From Microbacterium terricola (GTDB lineage Bacteria; Actinomycetota; Actinomycetes; Actinomycetales; Microbacteriaceae): a stretch of DNA of 64,000 nucleotides. The notes under the pieces are model-generated. The model searched no databases. It was not told the origin of the DNA and saw nothing but the letters and a program-made list of their open reading frames with translations. Where the stretch lies: the NCBI RefSeq assembly GCF_027943945.1, contig NZ_AP027141.1:3100001-3164000 (forward strand), read 5' to 3'. Below are positions 1-8,601 of the stretch, piece after piece. Each line of letters starts with the position of its first letter. Within the stretch, counting starts at the first letter, position 1. The translations under genes were made by a program, and so were the position numbers.

Positions 1-36
1 AGGATCACGACGGCTCTCTCGCTCAGGACGTCGGCG

Positions 37-1344
37 TCAGCCGACGAGTCCCTGCGATTCCTCGTTCGCGAGAATCGACTCGAGGGCGGGGTCGCCGGAG
101 TCGATGCACTCGCTCAGCTTCGTGAACACGCCGTCCGTGATCTCCGCCGTACGGGTGGAGTGGTTGGCGTTGTGCTCGGCCGCTTCGCCGTAGTACCAGG
201 GCCGGCACAGCAGATCGGACGAGTAGTTCGTGATGCCGAGCATCGCCTCCGAGACGGTCTCACGAGAGATGTCCGCGGGGTCCAGCTCGAGCAGCGCGTC
301 GGTGAACATCTTCGCGGCGAGGAAGCCCGCCTGGCTGAAGGTGTCGCGCGGAGCGTCATCAGCGGCGTACGCATCCATCACCGACTTCCACAACTCGTTG
401 TCTTCGCCCGCGGCATCCACCAACTGGAGCTCCGAGTTGGCCACGAAGCCCTCCCAGTAGGACCCGATCTGGCTGCCGAACTGAGCGTCATAGCAGGACG
501 CGGTGCAGGTCCAGATGATGTCGCCGCGGGCATCCTGCTGCTCGACGGCCGCGAGGATGGCCGCGGTGATCGGTGCGGGGTCGACGATGATGACCGAGGT
601 CGCGCCTGAGTCCTTGATCTTCTGGATCAGGGGGAGCCAGTTCGTCTCCGCGGGGTCGCTGAGTTCGGTGCCGACGATGTTGATCCCGTTGGCCTCGGCG
701 TACTCGTTGATGCCCGCCGCCACCCAGTCGCCGTTGCCCTGCGTGTTGAGGCCGACCTGGAAGACGGCGTCCGCCTGGTCGGTCTCCTCGAGCCACTGCA
801 GCAGCTGGATCGCGCTCTGTCGCGGACCGGCGTTGACCGGCGCGAGGTTGCTCGACGAGAAGCACGACTGAGGCACACCCACCCCGGTGATCGAGTAGAG
901 ATCTGCCTTGACATACTCGGCGTTCGCGACGTCGCAGCCGATGAAGGTCGCGTCGCCGACGAGTCCGACGACGTCGCTGTCGGCCGCAAATCCGGCCGCG
1001 AGCTGCGCGGTCTTCGTGGGGTCGAACTGGTCGTCTTCATAGGAGTAGTCGATCGGGCGACCGTTGATGCCGCCGTTCTCGTTCACGCAGTCGAAGTAGG
1101 CGGCCGCGGCCTTCGGCGACGACGAGAAGTCGACACCGCCACTCGCGGTTGCGATCGCGCCGACCTTGATGGGGTCGCCCGACGCCGCTTCTCCGTTGGC
1201 GAGCCCGCACTGCAGTTCGCCCTTATCCGTGGTGCCGCCCGCGTTGCCGCTGCCAGTGTCGTCCGCCACACAGCCGGCGAGCGATGCCGCCAGCAAGGCG
1301 GCTGCCGTGAGCGCAAGTGCGCCCCGGACCGTGATTGCTTTCAT
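37..1344 (-). CDS. ABC transporter substrate-binding lipoprotein, branched-chain amino acid (LivJ) type
   Basis: A 435-residue periplasmic-binding-fold protein that would be anchored outside the membrane as a lipoprotein. Residues 1-25 form a signal peptide with the lipobox LAGC (cysteine about residue 25). The mature part has the type I binding-protein layout of the Leu/Ile/Val family, starting with KVGAIATASGG and running through an FDCVNENGGINGRPI segment. Such proteins deliver amino acids, amides or aromatic acids to LivHMGF-type permeases. The gene is read leftwards and its stop is only 36 bases from the window edge, so the permease and ATPase genes would lie outside the window. The GMC oxidoreductase/aldehyde dehydrogenase pair just upstream suggests an aromatic or small organic ligand rather than an amino acid; this is inference. 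The RBS-like AAGGAGT precedes ATG 1344. Confidence 0.85.
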   Translation of the reverse strand: MKAITVRGALALTAAALLAASLAGCVADDTGSGNAGGTTDKGELQCGLANGEAASGDPIKVGAIATASGGVDFSSSPKAAAAYFDCVNENGGINGRPIDYSYEDDQFDPTKTAQLAAGFAADSDVVGLVGDATFIGCDVANAEYVKADLYSITGVGVPQSCFSSSNLAPVNAGPRQSAIQLLQWLEETDQADAVFQVGLNTQGNGDWVAAGINEYAEANGINIVGTELSDPAETNWLPLIQKIKDSGATSVIIVDPAPITAAILAAVEQQDARGDIIWTCTASCYDAQFGSQIGSYWEGFVANSELQLVDAAGEDNELWKSVMDAYAADDAPRDTFSQAGFLAAKMFTDALLELDPADISRETVSEAMLGITNYSSDLLCRPWYYGEAAEHNANHSTRTAEITDGVFTKLSECIDSGDPALESILANEESQGLVG

Positions 1345-1485
1345 CTCAGTACTCCTTCGTACCGCTGTCGGTGCTCAGCCGAGGCGAGGTCGCCCCGTCG
1401 ATTGGTGCTCGTCCCAGCCTCCTCAGGGTGAGGATGCGGGGTTTGTTCCGGCGCGAAGACCCCTTGCACGCGGGTGCACGAGCGT
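1345..1485. other. Intergenic region between the GMC oxidoreductase and the LivJ-type binding protein
   Basis: 141 bases between two leftward genes. It contains the RBS of the binding-protein gene and two short inverted repeats, CTCAGGGTGAG and GCACGCGGGTGC. I see no strong factor-independent terminator, so read-through from the upstream gene is possible. No gene is recognisable here. Confidence 0.4.
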
Positions 1486-3021
1486 TCAGAGACTCTCGTC
1501 GAGCAGGAACCGGGCGCCTTGTTCCCCGATGAGGATCGACGGGGCGTTGGTGTTGCCGGAGGTGATCTTCGGCATGATCGACGCGTCAACCACCCGGAGA
1601 CCCGCGATGCCGTGCACCCGCAGACGGGAGTCGACGACGGCGAGGGAGTCGTCGCCCATGCGGCACGTGCCGACCTGGTGGTGGTAGGTGATCGCCGTGC
1701 GGCGCACGTAGTCGCGAAGCTTGTCGTCGTCGTCCACCTCGGGACCCGGGTACAGCTCGCGTGCGCCCCATTCCGCGAGCGCGGGCGCAGCGCCGATGTC
1801 GCGGCACTGCCGCACGGATGCGGTGAGCGCGTCGAGGTCGCGTTCGTCGGCGAGCGCACCCAGATCGATGGCGATCGGGTCGTGTGCACCGGCGCCTGTC
1901 AGCGTCAGCGTGCCGCGACTGTGCGGCGTGATGATGCCTGCCATGAGCGAGAAGCCGCTCTCGGGCCCCTCCATCCAGGGCTCGTACATGGGCACGCTGA
2001 AGTTGATCGGCTGCGTGTCGGGAACGGTGAGTTCAGGGTCGCTCTTCCAGAACAGATGCGTCTGCGTGACCGAGACACCCGGCTGGGGTGGATCGACCGG
2101 GCGCTCGTCGGTCGTGAAGATCACGGGTGAGAGGAGGTGGTCGTGCAGGTTCTTGCCGACACCCGGAACGTCGAGCACCACCTCGATACCGAGATCGGCG
2201 AGTTCGGCGGCAGGCCCGATGCCGGATCGCAGCAGGATCCTCGGCGAATCGAGCGCTCCGGCGGAGAGCACGACGACGTCGGCGTGGACCCGCACGAGGT
2301 CGCCGTCCTGCTCGTATTCGACGCCGACCACCGTCTGGCCGTCGAACAGGAGCCGGTGGATCCAGGCCCCGGTCTGGATCGTGAGGTTCGGGGCGTCCTG
2401 GATCGGCTGCACGTAGGCCCGATACGAGCTGAGTCGCGTGCCGTCCCGAACGGTGATCTGCTGCTGCGAGACACCGTCGAGGTGGTCGCCGTTGTAGTCG
2501 GGGTTGTGCTCGAGACCGATCTCCACTGCAGCATCGATGATCGAGCTCTGGATGGGAGAGAGCGGATAGTCGTCGGTGACGTCGAGCAGCCCACCCGCGC
2601 CGCGAAGCTCCGATGCGCCGCCGCTGCTGTTCTCGATGGCGCGGAACAGCGGCAGCACGTCGTCCCACGACCATCCCGGGTTGCCGGCGGCGGCCCATCC
2701 GTCGTAGTCCTCGCGCGCGCCGCGAACCCAGATCATGGCGTTCAGCGAATGGGAGCCGCCGAGCACTTTTCCTCGCGGCAGATGGAGCCGCCTGCCCGCG
2801 GCGTGCTCCTGGGGAACGGTGAAATAGTCCCAGTCCTCCGGCCCGTGCCAGAGGGTCCCCATTCCGGAGAGGTCGTGGATCATCGGGTTGATGTCGGGGC
2901 CGCCCGCCTCGAGCAGGAGCACTCGTCGACCGGCGTCGACGAGGCGACGCGTGACGACCGATCCTGCGGATCCGGCTCCGACGACGATGACGTCGTATAC
3001 GGGGGTGGTGCTCTCGGGCAT
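1486..3021 (-). CDS. GMC family FAD-dependent oxidoreductase (choline dehydrogenase/alcohol oxidase-like)
   Basis: 511 residues, the usual size for the glucose-methanol-choline family. The N-terminus carries the ADP-binding motif VVGAGSAGS (about residues 14-21) followed by an acidic strand end (LLLEAG). The C-terminus has HHQVGTCRMG with the family's active-site histidine and the typical NTNAPSIL segment. Family members oxidise primary alcohols to aldehydes using FAD. The start at 3021 is chosen over an ATG five codons upstream because GGAGAGGA sits just before it. The gene lies 18 bases behind the aldehyde dehydrogenase gene on the same strand, so the pair would turn an alcohol into the acid in two steps. 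It could be a choline dehydrogenase, but a betaine-specific context is not visible and an aryl or polyethylene glycol-type alcohol is equally possible. Confidence 0.85.
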   Translation of the reverse strand: MPESTTPVYDVIVVGAGSAGSVVTRRLVDAGRRVLLLEAGGPDINPMIHDLSGMGTLWHGPEDWDYFTVPQEHAAGRRLHLPRGKVLGGSHSLNAMIWVRGAREDYDGWAAAGNPGWSWDDVLPLFRAIENSSGGASELRGAGGLLDVTDDYPLSPIQSSIIDAAVEIGLEHNPDYNGDHLDGVSQQQITVRDGTRLSSYRAYVQPIQDAPNLTIQTGAWIHRLLFDGQTVVGVEYEQDGDLVRVHADVVVLSAGALDSPRILLRSGIGPAAELADLGIEVVLDVPGVGKNLHDHLLSPVIFTTDERPVDPPQPGVSVTQTHLFWKSDPELTVPDTQPINFSVPMYEPWMEGPESGFSLMAGIITPHSRGTLTLTGAGAHDPIAIDLGALADERDLDALTASVRQCRDIGAAPALAEWGARELYPGPEVDDDDKLRDYVRRTAITYHHQVGTCRMGDDSLAVVDSRLRVHGIAGLRVVDASIMPKITSGNTNAPSILIGEQGARFLLDESL

Positions 3022-3039
3022 GTTCGTCCTCTCCATGGA

Positions 3040-4449
3040 TCAGCTGCGGATGAGCTGCGGCGCCGAGACTGCCTTCAGCCCCTCGACGCCGAACTCGAGC
3101 CCGTAGCCCGAGCCCTTCACCCCGCCGAAGGGCGCCATCGGGTGCAGGGTGCCGTGCTGGTTGATCCACACGGTCCCGGATTCGAGCCGAGTCGCCACGG
3201 CGCGCGCGTTCGCGGGGTCGGACGACCACACCGATGCGCCGAGGCCTACGTCGAGCGCATTGGCGCTGGCGATCGCATCCTCCAGTTCGGTGTATCGGAT
3301 CACGGGGAGTGCCGGGCCGAACTGCTCTTCGTCGACGATCGGGTCGCCGTCGTTGACGTCGGCGACGATGGTGATCGGGTAGAACAGCGGACCGAGCTCT
3401 GTCGCCGGGCTGCCGCCCGTCACGATCCGGCCGCCCCGGGTCTTCGCGTCCTCGACGAGCCCGGCGACGATGTCGAACTGCTTCTTGTTCTGCACTGGGC
3501 CGAGCACGTTCTGCTCGTCGAGGCCGTTGCCCATCGGCATGTTCTTGCTGAACGCGGCGAGCGAGTCGATGACCGCGTCGTAGATCGAGTCGTGCACGTA
3601 GAGGCGCTTGAGCGCCGCGCAGGTCTGACCGGTGTTGATGAACGCGCCCCAGAACAGGCCCTCGGCGATCGCATCCGGGTTCGCGTCCGGCAGCACGATG
3701 CCGGCGTCGTTGCCCCCGAGCTCGAGCGTGAGCCGCGCCAGGTTGCCCGCTGATGCCTCGATGATCGCGCGCCCGGTGGCGGTCGAGCCCGTGAACATGA
3801 CCTTGTCGATCTTGGGATGCGCGGCGAGCGCGCCGCCGACCTCGCCGTTTGCGGAGATCGCCTGCAGGACGCCCTCGGGAAGTACTTCGTTCATGATCGA
3901 GACCATCGCCAGCACGCTGAGCGGGGTGAACGACGACGGCTTGACGATGACCGCGTTGCCCATCCGCAGCGAGGGGGCGATCTGCCAGATGCCTATCATG
4001 AGCGGCCAGTTCCACGGACCGATCGCGGCGACGACGCCGAGCGGCTTGTAGATGATTTCCGCGTGCGCCTCCCCGTCGTCGACGAGCACCTCGGGGTCCA
4101 GAGGGGTCGCAGCCGTGGCACGCAGCCACGCCGAGCACGCCCCGACTTCGAAGCGCGCGTTGGGGCCGTTGAGGGGCTTGCCCTGCTCGCGGGACAGCAG
4201 CTCGGCGAGCGCCTCGGCAGATGCGTCGATGCGGTCGGCGACCGCGTTCAGAAGCTCGATGCGCTTCTCATGGCCGAGCGCCGCCCATGGGCGTTGCGCC
4301 TCGCCGGCCCTCGCGATCAGCACGTCGAGGTCGTCGACGGTCTGCACGGGCGCGCGGCCGATCACCTCGCCCGTGGCGGGGTCAGAGATCTCCCGTCCCG
4401 ATCCCTCCGGGGCGGAGACTCTCGAAAGCAGTTCTGCGTAGTCGGTCAT
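3040..4449 (-). CDS. NAD(P)-dependent aldehyde dehydrogenase
   Basis: 469 residues. Rossmann and catalytic domains of the ALDH superfamily are evident: PWNWPL near 145, the FTGSTATG cofactor loop (219-226), the general base E243 in LELGGND, and catalytic C277 in TGQTCA. The start at 4449 follows AGGAGTGCGCC; an open frame continues upstream but without RBS or homology. It is the first gene of a leftward pair with the GMC oxidoreductase and would oxidise the aldehyde that enzyme makes. It faces a divergent second aldehyde dehydrogenase across a 168-base gap. Substrate is not decided by the sequence; members close to this type are annotated as betaine-, succinate-semialdehyde- or generic aldehyde dehydrogenases. 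Confidence 0.88.
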   Translation of the reverse strand: MTDYAELLSRVSAPEGSGREISDPATGEVIGRAPVQTVDDLDVLIARAGEAQRPWAALGHEKRIELLNAVADRIDASAEALAELLSREQGKPLNGPNARFEVGACSAWLRATAATPLDPEVLVDDGEAHAEIIYKPLGVVAAIGPWNWPLMIGIWQIAPSLRMGNAVIVKPSSFTPLSVLAMVSIMNEVLPEGVLQAISANGEVGGALAAHPKIDKVMFTGSTATGRAIIEASAGNLARLTLELGGNDAGIVLPDANPDAIAEGLFWGAFINTGQTCAALKRLYVHDSIYDAVIDSLAAFSKNMPMGNGLDEQNVLGPVQNKKQFDIVAGLVEDAKTRGGRIVTGGSPATELGPLFYPITIVADVNDGDPIVDEEQFGPALPVIRYTELEDAIASANALDVGLGASVWSSDPANARAVATRLESGTVWINQHGTLHPMAPFGGVKGSGYGLEFGVEGLKAVSAPQLIRS

Positions 4450-4617
4450 GGCGCACTCCTCATCCGCGACATCTGTCGTCCGACCAGAATCGCCGCAGGC
4501 AGGCGCCATGCTGTTGCCGCCCAGCGCAGTCCCTCTGTCGCACAGTGCAAGGCGCTCGCGAGGGCAGGCTCCCCGCCCCGCCATCGCCCTAGCGTGGTGT
4601 CGAGCGAGGGAGAGACG
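4450..4617. promoter_or_regulatory. Divergent promoter region of the two aldehyde dehydrogenase genes
   Basis: 168 bases separate the leftward ALDH/GMC pair from the rightward benzaldehyde-dehydrogenase-like gene, so promoters for both must lie here. I see no long palindrome; a CTGTCGCACAGTGCAAGG stretch near 4531-4550 is the only mildly symmetric block. No coding sequence is recognised. Confidence 0.45.
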
Positions 4618-6075
4618 ATGACATTGCTCGGAGCCGAGACGTGGCATGGCGCGCTGTTCAGCGGAGGCTGGCGATCGGGGTCAGGATCTCCGCAGGCGGT
4701 GATGGAGCCGGCGACAGGGGCCTCGCTCGGTCAGGTCGGCACGGCGAGTGTGGCTGATGTCCTGCGCGCGGCGGAATCCGCGTCGCACGCGCAGCGCGAC
4801 TGGGCGAAGCGCCGTCCGGAGGAGCGGGCGGACGTGCTCCGGCGGGCCGGGCTGCTCTGGCAGGAGCACGCGGCGGAAGTGGAGCGCTGGATCGTCCGCG
4901 AGACGGGCGCGATCCCGCCGAAGGCGCAGCTCGAGACCCATATCGCTGCGAACGAGTGCTTCGAGGCGTCTGCGCTCCCCTCATACCCGCACGGCGACGT
5001 CCTCACCTCGAATGAGGACCGCTGGTCGTTTGCGCGCAACCTGCCTGTCGGGGTGGTCAGCGTGATCGCACCCTTCAACTTCCCCCTCATCCTGGCGATC
5101 CGTTCCGTGGCACCTGCGCTCGCCCTCGGCAACGCGGTGCTCCTCAAGCCGGATCCGCGCACGGTCGTTTCGGGCGGGGTATCCATTGCACGGATCTTCG
5201 AGGAGGCCGGGCTGCCCGACGGCCTCCTGCATCTGCTCCCCGGGGGTGTCGAGGTGGGTCAGGCGCTCGTGACCGCGCCCGAGGTGAGGGTGGTTGCATT
5301 CACCGGGTCGACCACAGCCGGCCGCAACGTCGGAGCGCTCGCGGCGCAGAACCTCAAGCGGGTGCACCTCGAGCTCGGCGGCAACAACGCGCTGATCGTG
5401 CTCCCGGGGGCCGACCTGGATGCGGCAGCCTCGGCAGGCGCGTTCGGCTCGTTCATGCACCAGGGGCAGATCTGCATGACGACCGGCCGGCATCTCGTCC
5501 ACGAAAGCCTGTCCACGGCGTATCTGGAACGACTGACCGACAAGGCGCTGAAACTGCCGGTCGGGAACCCGGACACCGACCAGGTTGCGCTCGGGCCGAT
5601 TATCGACGAGAAGCAGCTTCAGCGCATCGACGGCATCGTGAGATCGTCGGTCGATCGCGGCGCGCGACTTCACGCGGGTGGGACACATGAGGGACTGTTC
5701 TACGCGCCGACCGTGCTCAGCGAACTTGACGACGCATCCCCCGCCTGGGCCGAGGAAGTGTTCGGCCCGGTTGCGCCCGTGCGGTCCTTCTCGAGCATCG
5801 ACGAGGCAGCCGAGCTCGCACTCGCGAACTCCTACGGACTGTCGCTCGGCATCCTGGGCGATGTGGGCACGGCGATGGATCTCGCGGACCGCATCCCGAC
5901 GGGCAAGATCCACATCAACGAGCAGACTGTCTCAGACGAAGCGAATGCCCCGTTCGGCGGCACGGGCTGGTCGGGAAACGGGTCGCGGGTGGGTGGCCTC
6001 CGCACCAACCTCGACGCGTTCACGGACGTGCAGTGGCTGACAGTGAGATCGTCGATCGCTCCCTACCCGTTCTGA
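4618..6075 (+). CDS. Aldehyde dehydrogenase, benzaldehyde dehydrogenase-like
   Basis: 485 residues. The general base E252 (LELGGNN) and catalytic C286 sit in the stretch GQICMTTGRHLVH, which I recognise from NAD-dependent benzaldehyde and vanillin dehydrogenases; PFNFPL near 152 supports the same branch. It would oxidise an aromatic aldehyde to the benzoate. ATG 4618 is preceded by GAGGGAGAG and begins at the family's usual N-terminus, whereas the open frame extends far upstream through the opposite-strand gene and is not coding there. It stands alone on the plus strand, divergent from the other aldehyde dehydrogenase and convergent with the GH2 gene. Substrate assignment is by motif memory and is less certain than the family. 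Confidence 0.85.
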   Translation: MTLLGAETWHGALFSGGWRSGSGSPQAVMEPATGASLGQVGTASVADVLRAAESASHAQRDWAKRRPEERADVLRRAGLLWQEHAAEVERWIVRETGAIPPKAQLETHIAANECFEASALPSYPHGDVLTSNEDRWSFARNLPVGVVSVIAPFNFPLILAIRSVAPALALGNAVLLKPDPRTVVSGGVSIARIFEEAGLPDGLLHLLPGGVEVGQALVTAPEVRVVAFTGSTTAGRNVGALAAQNLKRVHLELGGNNALIVLPGADLDAAASAGAFGSFMHQGQICMTTGRHLVHESLSTAYLERLTDKALKLPVGNPDTDQVALGPIIDEKQLQRIDGIVRSSVDRGARLHAGGTHEGLFYAPTVLSELDDASPAWAEEVFGPVAPVRSFSSIDEAAELALANSYGLSLGILGDVGTAMDLADRIPTGKIHINEQTVSDEANAPFGGTGWSGNGSRVGGLRTNLDAFTDVQWLTVRSSIAPYPF

Positions 6076-6141
6076 GCGGTCGGGGGTGGCCAGTCGGTGC
6101 TGTGGGGCGACGGTCCAGTCGGTGTTGCCACCGCGTCGAGG

Positions 6142-8595
6142 CTAGACGACGAGGAGCTCGATGCTCCGGGACTCGCAACCTTCCGCACGGACGGTTGCCG
6201 TAATGGTGCCCGGAATGTGCCCCGCTCGGACGACGGCTAGCGCTCGTCCGAGGAATGTCGAGTGTGACGTGGTGCAGAACCCCTCTTCGGTGATCGCCTC
6301 GCCGCTTCCGAACCCGAGGAGCGTGCCAGCCCCTGAGACCACGATCTCCACCCGACGGTCCTGTAGCGGACGCACGATTCCCTCGCTGTCGGCCAGTTCA
6401 ATCGCCACGTAGGCGAGGTCCTGCCCGTCAGCCCGGAGCCGATCCACCTCGGGTGTCACCACTAGCCGGAGGTTGGGGGCGGCGCTGCGGAGGGAGTCGC
6501 GGCCGATTTCGCGACCATCCGAATCGCGTGCGATGGCGACGAGCTCCCCCGGCTGAAAATCCAGGGCGAAAGTGGACAAGAACCCTGCAGCCGCGCCTGA
6601 CGGACGACGCCCGACGGTGATTCCGTTGTGCATGAGCTCCACCTCAGCGGCGTCGGCGTAGACCTCGACGGTGGCCTCCCGGCCCTCGCATCCTTCCCAG
6701 CTCCAGCTACGTATTGAGTTCGTTGAGCGCCAGCTCGACACCGTCTGCTTCTCGCCCGCATGGTGCACCGGCTGGACGGCGAGGTGCGGGCCCGACCGCA
6801 GCCCCCACCCGATCTCGTTCAGGTACGACTGCGTCTGGCGATGCCCGGTGATGTCGATGTTCGGGGTGCCTGCCGCGAGCGCGGGGTACGGCAGGTAGAG
6901 GCGCGCGCGGTCGTTGTAGCGGATGGTCGCGAGCCCTCCCTCTCCCAGGTAGTCCCAGCCCGTCCAGACGAAGTCACCGATGACGTGCGGCTGGTCGGCG
7001 ATGTCCTGCCAGATCGCCACGGTCTGCGTCGCGGGATCCTCGCTGCCGACCATCACGCGCTCGGGGTGGAGGGCTGAGTCTCCACGGAACCGTGAGGCCA
7101 TGTAGTTGTAGCCCGCGATGTCGACCGTCGCATACGCGTCGCGGGTCTTTTTGTCCACGATGCCGAGCTTGAGCACCCGGGGCATGACCTTGGTCATCAC
7201 CCCCATCATCAGATTGAGGATCAGAATGAAGTTCTTGTTGGTCTCCTGGCGGCCCGCGGCTCGAGCTGCTGCTGCCTTCTTCTGCACCTTCTCCTCGTCA
7301 GGGGGTGCAACCAGGTTGAGAAACGCGTTGATGCAGTTCGTCACGGGCCTCGATGGGTCGAGTTCTCGGGTTCGCTCGGCAAGCCGCCGGCTCGTATCGA
7401 TGCCCTCGGGGAGCGCGGTTTCACCGATCTCGTTGCCGATCGAGTACATGATCACCGACGGGTGATTCCGGTCCTTTTCGATCATCGCCTCGAGGTCCCG
7501 TTCCCACCATTCGGCGAACTCGATCGAGGAGTCCCAGTTCACCTTCGGCCGGGTCCACGCGTCGTTCAGCTCGTCCATCACGAGGACGCCGAGTTCGTCG
7601 CAGGCCCGCAGCAGCGCCCTGGATGCCGGGTTGTGTGCACTGCGGATGGCGTTGAATCCGCCCTCTTTGAGAATGCGGACGCGGCGCCGTTCGGCGGCGT
7701 CGAGGGTGTGGGCACCGATGACGCCGTTGTCGTGGTGGATAGCGGCGCCGCGGAGCTTGACCGATTCACCGTTGATGCGGAGCCCGTGGCTCGCGTCGAC
7801 GTCAATGGCGCGGATGCCGAACCGGTCGTGGCTGGAGTCGATCACCTCATCCTCGGATTCGAGCGACACCGCGATGTCGTAGAGCGTCGGTGACTCGGGC
7901 GTCCAGAGCGCGGCATCGGTGATGGTCACCAGCTGCCGTACCGTGGCTCGACCATGGCCAGGCACGTCGACGACCTCTGCGGCGTTCACCGGCTCGTCCC
8001 CCTGTGCGGTGAGTGCCGTCGAGACGCGCACGCGGCGGGTATGGTCCTCGTCATTCACCAGCTCGGTGAGGATCTCGACGGTTGCTTGAGCGCTGTCGAC
8101 GGACAGTGTCCGTGCGCACGGTCCCGCGGCCGAGATCCGCAGCGCCGGCCCGATGAGGAGGTGCACGGGGCGGTAGATGCCGCTGCCGGTGTACCACCGG
8201 CTGTTCGGCTCGTCCGCGTTGTTCGCGACGACCTCGACGACGTTCTCCTCCCCGATCAAGAGGTGTTCGTCGAGCGGCACCCGGAACTCGGCATACCCTG
8301 ACGGCCGCCCCCCGACGTGCCAGCCGTTGAGGTACACCTGCGATCGTTGGTACACGCCCTCGAACTCGAGCAGCACAGCCAGCCCCCGCCATTCCGCGGG
8401 AGCGACGAACCGCTTCGTGTACCGGTAGACGCCACCGGGGAAGTAGCCGGTGTTGTGTGCGTTCGCGCAGTCAGGGTCGCGGCGCTCGAACATCATGGCG
8501 TCGTGCGGGAGGGTGAGCGGCCCTGTCGGTGCGGACGCCCGCCCGGGGGTTTCTGCGGCGACGAACCAGTCGTCGTTGAAGGGATGGCGCAGCAC
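6142..8595 (-). CDS. Glycoside hydrolase family 2 (beta-galactosidase/beta-glucuronidase-like)
   Basis: 817 residues without signal peptide, so cytoplasmic. The order is: sugar-binding jelly-roll domain (about 1-150, with GYFPGGVYRY and WYTGSGIYRPV), an immunoglobulin-like domain, a TIM barrel from about 275 (LRGAAIHHDNG), and a C-terminal extension of the type often labelled DUF4982. The acid/base is E389 in YSIGNEIG; a VGSED stretch near 510 is the candidate for the nucleophile. Start is GTG 8595. Its start lies six bases after the stop of the MFS transporter gene on the same strand, so the two form an operon: uptake, then hydrolysis of a beta-linked glycoside. GH2 covers galactosidases, glucuronidases and mannosidases and I cannot choose among them. 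Confidence 0.88.
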   Translation of the reverse strand: MLRHPFNDDWFVAAETPGRASAPTGPLTLPHDAMMFERRDPDCANAHNTGYFPGGVYRYTKRFVAPAEWRGLAVLLEFEGVYQRSQVYLNGWHVGGRPSGYAEFRVPLDEHLLIGEENVVEVVANNADEPNSRWYTGSGIYRPVHLLIGPALRISAAGPCARTLSVDSAQATVEILTELVNDEDHTRRVRVSTALTAQGDEPVNAAEVVDVPGHGRATVRQLVTITDAALWTPESPTLYDIAVSLESEDEVIDSSHDRFGIRAIDVDASHGLRINGESVKLRGAAIHHDNGVIGAHTLDAAERRRVRILKEGGFNAIRSAHNPASRALLRACDELGVLVMDELNDAWTRPKVNWDSSIEFAEWWERDLEAMIEKDRNHPSVIMYSIGNEIGETALPEGIDTSRRLAERTRELDPSRPVTNCINAFLNLVAPPDEEKVQKKAAAARAAGRQETNKNFILILNLMMGVMTKVMPRVLKLGIVDKKTRDAYATVDIAGYNYMASRFRGDSALHPERVMVGSEDPATQTVAIWQDIADQPHVIGDFVWTGWDYLGEGGLATIRYNDRARLYLPYPALAAGTPNIDITGHRQTQSYLNEIGWGLRSGPHLAVQPVHHAGEKQTVSSWRSTNSIRSWSWEGCEGREATVEVYADAAEVELMHNGITVGRRPSGAAAGFLSTFALDFQPGELVAIARDSDGREIGRDSLRSAAPNLRLVVTPEVDRLRADGQDLAYVAIELADSEGIVRPLQDRRVEIVVSGAGTLLGFGSGEAITEEGFCTTSHSTFLGRALAVVRAGHIPGTITATVRAEGCESRSIELLVV

Positions 8596-8601
8596 GATTT
8601 C

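Noticed and set aside
2033..4138. A 701-codon open frame antisense/out of frame to the GMC and aldehyde dehydrogenase genes
   Set aside because: It is extremely arginine-rich, has no domain pattern and shadows two well-supported genes; GC-rich DNA makes such frames common.
6076..6141. Possible terminator between the convergent benzaldehyde dehydrogenase-like and GH2 genes
   Set aside because: Only a 6-bp GGTGGC/GCCACC pair with a 36-base loop is present, plus a direct repeat CCAGTCGGTG at 6090 and 6115. Too weak to call.
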